Shown here: positions 1 through 5,795 of the stretch, piece after piece
Layout: each line of letters begins with the position of its first letter
How positions within the stretch are numbered: the stretch's first letter is position 1
Assembly: GCA_005885085.1 (NCBI GenBank)
Contig: VAXY01000070.1
Coordinates: 1 to 8,160 of the forward strand
Direction: 5' to 3'
DNA length: 8,160 bases
Source: Actinomycetota bacterium
GTDB taxonomy: Bacteria > Actinomycetota > Thermoleophilia > Gaiellales > Gaiellaceae
Position numbers and translations under genes: made by a program
The notes under the pieces: model-generated
Database searches by the model: none
Seen by the model: the letters and a program-made list of their open reading frames with translations, nothing else
What the model was told of the DNA's origin: nothing

Positions 1-1059
1 CTCGTCGGGAACCTGGTCCGGCATTGCCGCTGCCTCCGTGCCGGCACGCGGGGAGTAGACAAACGTGAAGGCGCCGTCGAAGCCGACCTGCCGGACCGCC
101 TCGATCGTCTCGCCGAACTCATCCTCGGTCTCGCCGGGGAAGCCGACGATCAGGTCTGTCGTGAGCGCGAGGTCGGGAATGGCGTCGCGCAGCTCCTCGA
201 CGAGGCGCAGATAGCGGTCGCGGCTGTAGGTCCGGCGCATCGCCTTCAGGATGCGCGTCGAGCCGGACTGCAGCGGCAGGTGCGCCTGCTCGCAGACCGC
301 AGCGCACTCGGCCATCGCGTCGATCACAGGCCGGCGGAAATCCTTTGGATGCGGACTGGTGAAGCGGATCCGCTCGATCCCTTCGACGGCGTCGCAGGCG
401 CGCAGCAGCTCGCCGAACTCCGTGCGGAGCCCGGGAGCGAGATCGCGCCCCCACGAGTTGACGTTCTGGCCCAGGAGCGTGACCTCGCGCACGCCTTCGC
501 GAGCGAGGCGCGTCACCTCGGCGATCACGTCTCCGGGACGCCGACTGACCTCACGGCCGCGCACGGCCGGGACGATGCAGTACGCGCACTTCGAGTTGCA
601 GCCCATCGAGATCTGCACCCAGGCCTGGAACGTGCGCTCACGGTGCATCGGCAGCTCACCGGCGAAGGTCCGCTCGTCGAGGCCGAACCGCCCGCGCTCG
701 ACGCCGAACCCGCCCGCGCCCAACCACTCGCCGAGGTGCGGGATCGAGCCGGGCCCGAAGGCGACGTCGACATAGGGGTAGAGCTCGAAGAGACGCTCTC
801 GCTGCGCCTCGGCGTAGCACCCGCCGACGGCGATCACCTTGCCGGGATCGTGCTGCTTCAGTGCCGCTGCCTGCGCCAGGTGGGCAGCGAACTTCAGGTC
901 AGGCTTCTCGCGGATCGTGCACGTGTTGAAGACGAGGACGTCCGCCGCGTCCTGCGACGGCGCCTCGCCGAGCCCCAGCTCTTCGAGCATGCCCTTGATC
1001 CGCTCGCTGTCATGAGCGTTCATCTGGCAGCCGAACGTGGTGACGTGATACCGCCGCAC
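1..1059 (-). CDS. miaB: MiaB, tRNA-2-methylthio-N6-dimethylallyladenosine synthase (3' end cut by window edge)
   Basis: Radical-SAM methylthiotransferase that adds a methylthio group to isopentenylated A37 of tRNAs reading UNN codons, acting in the cytoplasm. The 353 visible residues read without a break. The N-terminal UPF0004 domain carries the three cysteines expected for the auxiliary Fe-S cluster: C11 (FGCQMN), C47 (NTCTIREK) and C81 (GGCYAEA). The radical-SAM cluster motif CNSKCAYC supplies C154, C158 and C161. Also visible are LLGQNVNSWG, HLPLQSGS, DLIVGFPGET and YSPRAGTEAA, which separate MiaB from RimO and MtaB. The family is about 440-450 residues long, so the rest of the core and the C-terminal TRAM domain lie beyond position 1. 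The GTG at 1059 gives the normal family N-terminus just before the ITFGCQMN-type motif, and the next ATG is inside that motif and too late. There is no clear Shine-Dalgarno; see the -10-like site at 1068-1073. The gene is divergent from the exporter gene. Confidence 0.96.
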   Translation of the reverse strand, partial: MRRYHVTTFGCQMNAHDSERIKGMLEELGLGEAPSQDAADVLVFNTCTIREKPDLKFAAHLAQAAALKQHDPGKVIAVGGCYAEAQRERLFELYPYVDVAFGPGSIPHLGEWLGAGGFGVERGRFGLDERTFAGELPMHRERTFQAWVQISMGCNSKCAYCIVPAVRGREVSRRPGDVIAEVTRLAREGVREVTLLGQNVNSWGRDLAPGLRTEFGELLRACDAVEGIERIRFTSPHPKDFRRPVIDAMAECAAVCEQAHLPLQSGSTRILKAMRRTYSRDRYLRLVEELRDAIPDLALTTDLIVGFPGETEDEFGETIEAVRQVGFDGAFTFVYSPRAGTEAAAMPDQVPDE

Positions 1060-1067
1060 GGGCCAGA

Positions 1068-1073
1068 ATGGTA
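1068..1073 (-). promoter_or_regulatory. Possible -10 element (TACCAT) for a leaderless miaB transcript
   Basis: TACCAT on the minus strand fits the TANNNT -10 consensus and ends 8 bases before the miaB GTG. Transcription would then begin at or next to the start codon, the leaderless geometry common in Actinobacteria, and this agrees with the absence of a Shine-Dalgarno. The hexamer lies over the ATG of the divergent exporter gene. The -35 region is poor: TGGAGT at 16-base spacing matches 3 of 6. A TANNNT match by chance is possible. Confidence 0.3.
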
Positions 1074-1697
1074 CCCGTGGTCTTTCCGCACTCCACCGCG
1101 CTCTGGCTCTTCGGCCTGACCGCCGTTGCGCTGCTGCTCGTGCCGGGGCCGGCGGTGCTGTACGTGGTCGTCCAGAGCGCCGAGCAGGGCCGGCGCGTCG
1201 GCCTCGCCTCGGTCGCGGGGATCCATCTCGGCACGCTCGTCCATGTGGCGGCCGCGACGGTTGGGCTCTCGGCGCTGATCGTCGCCTCGGCGGTTGCGTT
1301 CAGCGCCGTCAAGTACGCCGGCGCCGCCTACCTCATCTATCTGGGCGTCCGCAGGCTGCTGGCCCGCGACGAGGTCGTCGAGTCCGGGCGGCGGCGCGAG
1401 TCCCTACGCCGCGCCTTTGCCCGCGGCATCGTCGTCAACGTCCTGAACCCGAAGACGGCTCTCTTCTTCCTCGCCTTCCTGCCGCAGTTCGTCGACCCGG
1501 ACCGCGGTGGCGTGTGGTCGCAGGTGCTCGTCCTGGGCCTCGTGTTCGTCGGGCTGGGCCTGATCAGCGACTCCCTCTACGCCCTCGCGGCGGGAACCGT
1601 CGGCGGCTTGTTGCGCCGTCGCCGGTGTGCGTTGCGCTACGGCTCGGGCGTCGTCTTCATCGGCCTCGGCGCGGCCGCAGCGCTCGCGCGGCGTTAA
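1068..1697 (+). CDS. LysE/RhtB-family amino acid exporter
   Basis: A 209-residue inner-membrane protein of the LysE/RhtB family, which exports amino acids such as homoserine, threonine, lysine or leucine by exchange with protons. The length (about 205-210) is typical. Family marks are the PGP turn at 26-28 after the first helix, the glycine-rich second helix (GLASVAGIHLGTLVH, 45-59), KYAGAAYLIYLGVRRL at 82-97, and the conserved NVLNPKTALFFLAFLPQF at 124-141. About six hydrophobic segments can be placed near 11-33, 45-63, 66-92, 120-141, 150-172 and 190-207. The substrate cannot be read from the sequence. ATG at 1068 gives a normal N-terminus; GTG at 1077 is an alternative. No clear Shine-Dalgarno is seen. 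It is the only plus-strand gene: it diverges from miaB with 8 bases between start codons and converges on rny with overlapping stops, so it is transcriptionally independent of both and looks inserted between them. Confidence 0.9.
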   Translation: MVPVVFPHSTALWLFGLTAVALLLVPGPAVLYVVVQSAEQGRRVGLASVAGIHLGTLVHVAAATVGLSALIVASAVAFSAVKYAGAAYLIYLGVRRLLARDEVVESGRRRESLRRAFARGIVVNVLNPKTALFFLAFLPQFVDPDRGGVWSQVLVLGLVFVGLGLISDSLYALAAGTVGGLLRRRRCALRYGSGVVFIGLGAAAALARR

Positions 1698-3313
1698 GCC
1701 GCGGCATCCGGCTGGACGTGCGGCTCAGGGGCCGGCTCCGGCGCCGGCACCTCCTCCACGTGCGCGCCGCCGTTCGTGACGTTCCGCGCCACGTCGATCG
1801 CGCGGCTCTCGCGGATCACGGTCACCTTCACCTGGCCGGGATATTCGAGCTGGTCCTCGATCTCGCGCGCGATCTCGTGTGAGAGCAGGATGGCGCCGTC
1901 GTCGTCGACATCCCCCGGCCGGACGATGACGCGGATCTCTCGCCCCGCCTGCAGGGCGTACACCTTGTCGACGCCCGGCTTCTGAGCCGCCAGCTCCTCC
2001 AGTGCGGCCAGCCGCTTGATGTAGTGCTCGAGGCTCTCGCCACGCGCGCCCGGCCGTGACGCCGAGATCGCGTCGGCGGCGATCAGCAGTACAGCCTCGA
2101 CGGTCTGCGGCTCGACCTCGTAGTGGTGTGCCTCGATCGCGTGCACGACGTGCTGAGACTCGCCGTAGCGTCGCGCCAGCTGCGCGGAGATCGACGCGTG
2201 CGACCCCTCGACCTCATGCGTCATCGCCTTGCCGAGGTCGTGCAGGAGCGCCGCGCGCTTCGTCACCTTCACACTGGCGCCCACCTCGGACGCCATGATG
2301 CCGGCGAGATGCACGACCTCGAGCGTGTGCTTGAGGACGTTCTGCCCGTAGCTCGTGCGGTAGCGCAGACGGCCGAGGATCTTGACCAGCTCTTCGTGGA
2401 ACTCGCCGCAGTTCGCCTCGAACACGGCCTGTTCGCCCGCCTGCGCGATGTGGTCCTCGATCTCCGCCTTGGACTGGTAGTACGTCTCCTCGATTCGCGC
2501 AGGATGAATCCGGCCGTCCTCGATCAGCTTCGAGAGCGTCAGCTTCGCAACCTCGCGCCGGATGCCGTCGAACGAGGACAGCACCACCGCCTGCGGCGTG
2601 TCGTCGATGATGAAGTCGACGCCGGTCAGGTGCTCGAGCGCGCGGATGTTGCGGCCCTCCCGGCCGATGATGCGCCCCTTCATGTCATCTGATGGCAGCT
2701 CGACCACCGACACCGTCGTCTCCGCGGCGTGGCTCGCGGCAACGCGTTGCAGCGCGTCGGCGACGAGGTTGCGGGCACGCCGCTTCGCTTCGGTGCGCGC
2801 CTCCTCCTCGAGCTGGCGAACCCGGCGCGCGAGCTCGTGGCGGACGAGATCCTCCGACCGCTCGAGCAGCATCACCTTCGCTTCGTTGACAGTCATGCCC
2901 GAGATGCGCTCGAGCTCCGCGAGCTGCTGCTCACGGGCCTCCTTTTGCTCGTCCTGGAGCTGCCGCAGATGCGTCTCCCGGTCGGCCAGGCCTTGCTCAC
3001 GACGCGTGAGTTCGGTCAGCTTGCGATCGATCTCCTCCTCCTTCGCCAGGACACGCTCCTCGACCTTGACGATCCGCGCGCGGTGCTCGACGACCTCCTG
3101 GTCGATCTCCGCGCGCAGCTGAACCGCCTCCTCGCGTGCGCTGATCTGTGCCTCGCGCCGCAGCGTGTCGGCCTGGCGGTGGGCGTCCTCGATCAACAGC
3201 TTCCGTTGCTGCGCGGCCCCCCCGAGGCGCGACTTGCCGAGCACGCCGATTGCGAGCGCCACCCCAATGCCCCCGATGATGAGGCCGATCAGTATCCCGA
3301 TGACGACCAGCAT
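1694..3313 (-). CDS. rny: Ribonuclease Y
   Basis: Membrane-anchored endoribonuclease that starts decay and processing of many mRNAs. The 539 residues show the family order: an N-terminal transmembrane anchor (about 2-25), a long charged coiled coil (about 35-195) rich in E, R, Q and L, a KH RNA-binding domain with GRIIGREGRNIR at 213-224, and an HD metal-dependent phosphohydrolase domain with H358-D359 in ALLHDLGKA and the AHHYEVEPQT motif at 395-404. ADAISASRPGARGES (413-427) is typical of RNase Y. The family is usually about 520 residues and ends soon after VTVIRE (497-502). Here an extra tail follows from about 511, low in complexity and rich in Pro, Glu and Ala from about 520. The ATG at 3313 has an AGGAG six bases upstream and starts directly with the membrane anchor. 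The gene is separated from recX by a 255-base leader, so it probably has its own promoter. Its stop overlaps that of the convergent exporter gene. Confidence 0.97.
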   Translation of the reverse strand: MLVVIGILIGLIIGGIGVALAIGVLGKSRLGGAAQQRKLLIEDAHRQADTLRREAQISAREEAVQLRAEIDQEVVEHRARIVKVEERVLAKEEEIDRKLTELTRREQGLADRETHLRQLQDEQKEAREQQLAELERISGMTVNEAKVMLLERSEDLVRHELARRVRQLEEEARTEAKRRARNLVADALQRVAASHAAETTVSVVELPSDDMKGRIIGREGRNIRALEHLTGVDFIIDDTPQAVVLSSFDGIRREVAKLTLSKLIEDGRIHPARIEETYYQSKAEIEDHIAQAGEQAVFEANCGEFHEELVKILGRLRYRTSYGQNVLKHTLEVVHLAGIMASEVGASVKVTKRAALLHDLGKAMTHEVEGSHASISAQLARRYGESQHVVHAIEAHHYEVEPQTVEAVLLIAADAISASRPGARGESLEHYIKRLAALEELAAQKPGVDKVYALQAGREIRVIVRPGDVDDDGAILLSHEIAREIEDQLEYPGQVKVTVIRESRAIDVARNVTNGGAHVEEVPAPEPAPEPHVQPDAAA

Positions 3314-3319
3314 GGACAG

Positions 3320-3324
3320 CTCCT
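3320..3324 (-). promoter_or_regulatory. Ribosome binding site of rny
   Basis: AGGAG on the minus strand, six bases before the rny ATG. It is well placed, and it fixes the start chosen for rny. Confidence 0.75.
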
Positions 3325-3335
3325 GGGTCGGTTGT

Positions 3336-3352
3336 CCGCGGCGTTACCGCGG
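3336..3352 (-). promoter_or_regulatory. GC hairpin just upstream of the rny ribosome binding site
   Basis: Two copies of CCGCGG (3336-3341 and 3347-3352) are separated by five bases. Each copy is its own reverse complement, so they can pair into a six-base all-GC stem with a five-base loop. It ends 11 bases before the AGGAG. No U-run follows, so it does not look like a terminator. It could affect access to the ribosome site or transcript stability. In DNA this GC-rich, a six-base stem can occur by chance. Confidence 0.35.
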
Positions 3353-3358
3353 TGCCTC

Positions 3359-3373
3359 CCGGCGGTCGGCCGG
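3359..3373 (-). promoter_or_regulatory. Second short hairpin in the rny leader
   Basis: CCGGC (3359-3363) and GCCGG (3369-3373) form a five-base GC stem around a five-base loop, between the RBS-proximal hairpin and the hairpin at 3401-3420. The stem is weak alone and is listed because it is one of three in a row in the untranslated leader. Confidence 0.25.
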
Positions 3374-3400
3374 CACGGGATGTCCCCGAATCGAGTGAAA

Positions 3401-3420
3401 CGAGCCGACAGCGCGGCTCG
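3401..3420 (-). terminator. Hairpin after recX: weak terminator or leader structure of rny
   Basis: CGAGCCG (3401-3407) and CGGCTCG (3414-3420) are perfect complements with a six-base loop, giving a seven-base stem. Read on the minus strand, the stem is followed by GTTTCACTCGATT, so only a short broken T-run. It lies about 150 bases past the recX stop and 88 bases before the rny start. It could be a weak intrinsic terminator of the recA-recX operon, an attenuator between the two units, or part of a structured leader. Confidence 0.35.
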
Positions 3421-3555
3421 AGCAGCGGATTGCTAGGTCGCCGCTGTCAGGAACCTTTCGCTGTCGCGCTGGTCGGTGGTTGACACGGATTTCAGAACTA
3501 CGATCGTGATTCGGAAAACGTCGCTATGCAGGCAAATCGTCGGATGACACTTCCC

Positions 3556-3584
3556 ATCCTATCGCTGCTCACCCGTCGTGTCCA
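3556..3584 (-). promoter_or_regulatory. Candidate promoter of rny inside the recX 3' end
   Basis: On the minus strand TGGACA (3579-3584; five of six match TTGACA) is followed after 17 bases by TAGGAT (3556-3561; fits TANNNT). This is the best -35/-10 pair I noticed by eye upstream of rny. Transcription would start near 3549, giving an untranslated leader of about 235 bases that holds the three hairpins. The -35 lies within the last codons of recX. Confidence 0.5.
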
Positions 3585-4156
3585 AACCTCGCTCCGAGTG
3601 CAGCCTCGACCGCCTCCTCCCCGAACCCTCGCCCCGTCAGGTACCGAGCGGTGCGGATGCCGGTTCCCCGGCGCTCGACCAGCCGGGCAGCACGCTCCGC
3701 CTCCCCGGCCAGGCCCGCGACGGCCCCCGTCACGAGCTCCTCCGGCAGGCCTTCCTGCGCGAGGCGGTGCCGGATCGCCGCATCGCCGTAACCTCGTTCG
3801 GCCAGCGCTTCGGCCCGGGTCCGCGCCAAGCGCGCGTCGTCGACGATCCCGGCCCGGGTCAATGCCGCAACCGACTCCGCGGCCGCGGCCGGGGTCACCG
3901 CCGCGCGCGCCAACCGGTCCCCCAGCCGGCGGGTCGACAGGTCCCGCGCTCGCAGCGCGCGCGTGGCGACCTGCAGCGCCTCAGCTCGCTGCAGCTCCCG
4001 GCGGAGCAAGCGCAGCGCCGGCCGGTCGAGCAGTCGACCCTCCGCGATCCCGGCGCGGACGACCACGTCGAGCGGGAGCATTCGCCAGGGGACCCCGTCG
4101 AGCTCGACGGCCACGCGACCGCGCCGGTCGTCGCGCAGCGCGGTGACGGTGGGCAC
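3569..4156 (-). CDS. recX: Regulatory protein RecX
   Basis: RecX binds RecA filaments and blocks or caps their growth, tuning recombination and repair. The protein is 195 residues, all helical in character, with the family's tandem three-helix modules. Recognisable stretches are PTVTALRDDRRGRVAVELDG at 2-21 (a beta-rich start seen in many RecX), AGIVDDARLARTRAEALAERGYG at 102-124, and AIRHRLAQEGL at 127-137. The open frame runs upstream to 4441, but that part lies antiphase inside recA and has no RecX character. GTG at 4156 fits the family N-terminus and overlaps the recA stop by one base (TAGTG), as expected for translational coupling. No well-spaced Shine-Dalgarno is seen (GAGG is only two bases away). 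It is the last gene of the operon. Confidence 0.92.
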   Translation of the reverse strand: MPTVTALRDDRRGRVAVELDGVPWRMLPLDVVVRAGIAEGRLLDRPALRLLRRELQRAEALQVATRALRARDLSTRRLGDRLARAAVTPAAAAESVAALTRAGIVDDARLARTRAEALAERGYGDAAIRHRLAQEGLPEELVTGAVAGLAGEAERAARLVERRGTGIRTARYLTGRGFGEEAVEAALGARFGHDG

Positions 4157-5244
4157 TACCTCGAGGCGGCCTTCTGGACGGCCTTCGGATCCCCCTCGAC
4201 CTTCCCGTTCTGCGCCGCCGCGTCCGCAACCGGCAGCAGGCGCGCGGACGCGACCTGCTCGAGCCCGAGCTCGGTCTGGATCCGCGCCAGAATCGACTGG
4301 CAGACATCGGGATGCTCGCGCAGGAACGCGGTCGCGTTCTGACGGCCCTGGCCGAGCCGCTCGTCCTCGAAGCTGAAGTACGAGCCCGACTTCTGCACGA
4401 TCTTGCGTTCGAGCCCGGCGTCGAGCACCGTGCCCTCCCACGAGATCCCGGAGCCGTAGATGATGTCGAACTCGGCCTGCTTGAACGGCGGCGCGACCTT
4501 GTTCTTGACCACCTTCACGCGCACGCGGTTGCCGAACGCCTCGACACCTTCCTTCAGCGTCTCGATGCGGCGAATGTCGAGCCGCACGGACGAGTAGAAC
4601 TTGAGCGCCCGCCCGCCCGGAGTCGTCTCCGGATTGCCGAACATGACGCCGATCTTCTCCCGCAGCTGGTTCGTGAAGAGGCAGATCGTGTCGGTACGGT
4701 TGAGCGTCCCCGCCAGCTTGCGCAGCGCCTGCGACATCAGCCGCGCCTGCAGGCCGACGTGTGAGTCGCCCATCTCGCCCTCGATCTCGGCCTTCGGCGT
4801 CAGCGCCGCGACCGAGTCGACGGCGACGACGTCGAGCGCCCCCGAGCGGATCAGCAGCTCGGCGATCTCGAGCGCCTGCTCACCGGTGTCGGGCTGCGAC
4901 ACGAGCAGGTCGTCGATGTTGACGCCGATCCGCTTCGCATACGCCGGGTCCATCGCATGCTCGGCGTCGATGAACGCGCAGATGCCGCCGCGCCGCTGCG
5001 CCTCCGCGATCACGTGGTAGACGAGCGTCGTCTTTCCGGACGACTCGGGGCCGAAGATCTCGACGATGCGGCCCCGCGGCAGCCCGCCGATTCCGAGCGC
5101 GAGGTCCAGCGCGAGCGAGCCCGTGGAGATCGCGCCGATCGAGACGGCCGCACGGTCGTTCATCTTCATCACCGCCCCCTTGCCGAACTGCCGCTCGATT
5201 TGGCCGAGAGCGACATCCAGAGCCTGCTCGCGATCCACTGACAT
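4156..5244 (-). CDS. recA: Recombinase RecA
   Basis: ATP-dependent strand-exchange protein and SOS co-protease, acting on single-stranded DNA in the cytoplasm. The protein is 362 residues, close to the usual 340-360. Walker A GPESSGKT is at 65-72, the catalytic glutamate is E95 in DAEHAMD, and Walker B ends at D143 in VVAVDSVAAL. Loop L2 is intact at 192-216 (NQLREKIGVMFGNPETTPGG and following), with T191 where many RecAs have Ile. The C-terminal tail is unremarkable. The start is ambiguous. ATG 5244 overlaps the thpR stop by one base (TGATG), but AGGAGG is only three bases from it. GTG at 5238 sits nine bases from that AGGAGG and would drop two residues. I prefer ATG. I see no actinobacterial (GAAC-N4-GTTC type) or CTG-N10-CAG type LexA box immediately upstream. 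Confidence 0.98.
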   Translation of the reverse strand: MSVDREQALDVALGQIERQFGKGAVMKMNDRAAVSIGAISTGSLALDLALGIGGLPRGRIVEIFGPESSGKTTLVYHVIAEAQRRGGICAFIDAEHAMDPAYAKRIGVNIDDLLVSQPDTGEQALEIAELLIRSGALDVVAVDSVAALTPKAEIEGEMGDSHVGLQARLMSQALRKLAGTLNRTDTICLFTNQLREKIGVMFGNPETTPGGRALKFYSSVRLDIRRIETLKEGVEAFGNRVRVKVVKNKVAPPFKQAEFDIIYGSGISWEGTVLDAGLERKIVQKSGSYFSFEDERLGQGRQNATAFLREHPDVCQSILARIQTELGLEQVASARLLPVADAAAQNGKVEGDPKAVQKAASR

Positions 5245-5795
5245 CAACCTCCTAGGGCAAACGATTCGACGACAACGTACTCGGCCCCGGAAGGCCGTAA
5301 CCGAGAAAGGAAAACAGCCGCGTCGGACGGCATGACCTCACCGAGGTCGGGCAGCGGCGGCCGCAGCCGGGGCGGCCGGCGGAAGCGCACGACGGTGACG
5401 TGCGGCAGCCAGGCCCGGCGCTCGCGCTCGTACACCCCCTCCCGCTCGAGACGGCCGAAGAGATCCTCGGCCAGGCTCGTCGCCGCATCGCCGACATCGG
5501 TCAGGACGAGCATGCCGACGCTCCGGGTCTCGCGGTAGCGCTCCGGCAGGAGCCGGATCGGCCGGGCGGCCGAGGCGGCCTCGCGCAGCGCACCGGTGAT
5601 TGCCGCCAGCTCGCCCACGGGCCGGTGGCCCAGGAACGCCAGCGTGAGGTGCAGGTGCTCGCGCGGGACCACCCGCCCGCCCTCCATGTGGCCGGCCTGC
5701 CACTCCGACAGCACGTCGACCGCGGCGTCGGGGAGCCGCAGGGCGCAGAAGAGCCGTGCACGTTCACGACCTTCAAGGCTAGCCGGGAGCGTCAC
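5244..5795 (-). CDS. thpR: RNA 2',3'-cyclic phosphodiesterase (2'-5' RNA ligase family)
   Basis: A 2H-phosphoesterase of the LigT/ThpR family. It hydrolyses RNA 2',3'-cyclic phosphate ends to 2'-phosphates and, in vitro, can reversibly join 2'-5' linkages on tRNA halves. The 183-residue protein is of family length and has both HxTx signatures: H49-L-T51-L in HLHLTLAFLG and H132-V-T134-V in PHVTVVRF. The opening RLFCALRLPD and the closing VESFALGG are typical of the family. The GTG start overlaps the cinA stop by four bases (GTGA), with GAAGG three bases upstream. The TGA stop shares one base with the recA ATG. Its place between cinA and recA suggests co-expression, but the physiological substrate is unknown for most bacteria. 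Confidence 0.93.
   Translation of the reverse strand: MTLPASLEGRERARLFCALRLPDAAVDVLSEWQAGHMEGGRVVPREHLHLTLAFLGHRPVGELAAITGALREAASAARPIRLLPERYRETRSVGMLVLTDVGDAATSLAEDLFGRLEREGVYERERRAWLPHVTVVRFRRPPRLRPPLPDLGEVMPSDAAVFLSRLRPSGAEYVVVESFALGG
5248..5253 (-). promoter_or_regulatory. Strong ribosome binding site of recA
   Basis: A perfect AGGAGG lies in the last codons of thpR. It is three bases from the ATG and nine bases from the next in-frame GTG, so spacing favours the GTG while the stop-start overlap favours the ATG. It is the strongest Shine-Dalgarno in the window, which would let recA be translated more than its neighbours on a shared mRNA. Confidence 0.75.

Noticed and set aside
280..1119. 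Long plus-strand open frame opposite miaB
   Set aside because: It is antisense to a complete, motif-rich MiaB frame. Its composition (Arg, Ala, Asp, Leu, His) is what GC-rich codons give on the other strand, and no family is recognisable.
2729..3436. Plus-strand open frames opposite rny
   Set aside because: Mirror of the RNase Y coiled coil: the Leu/Arg/Asp-rich text is the complement of Glu/Arg/Gln/Leu codons.
3480..3508. Perfect TTGACA on the plus strand as a promoter
   Set aside because: No acceptable -10 at 16-18 bases (TACGAT is only 13 away), and no real plus-strand gene follows, only frames opposite recX.
3526..4146. Proline/arginine-rich plus-strand frame starting in the recX-rny gap
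   Set aside because: Nearly all of it is opposite recX. Extreme Pro/Arg/Ala content is typical of a GC-rich shadow frame, with no Shine-Dalgarno before its ATG.
4157..4441. Extension of recX upstream to 4441 (95 more residues)
   Set aside because: It lies inside recA in another frame, is Arg/Gly/Ala-rich and unlike RecX. The GTG at 4156 gives the normal family N-terminus.
5259..5270. CGAATCGTTTG upstream of recA as a degenerate SOS box
   Set aside because: The spacing between the GAA and GTT parts is two bases rather than the expected pattern, and it is not a good palindrome. It codes for the conserved ThpR C-terminus.
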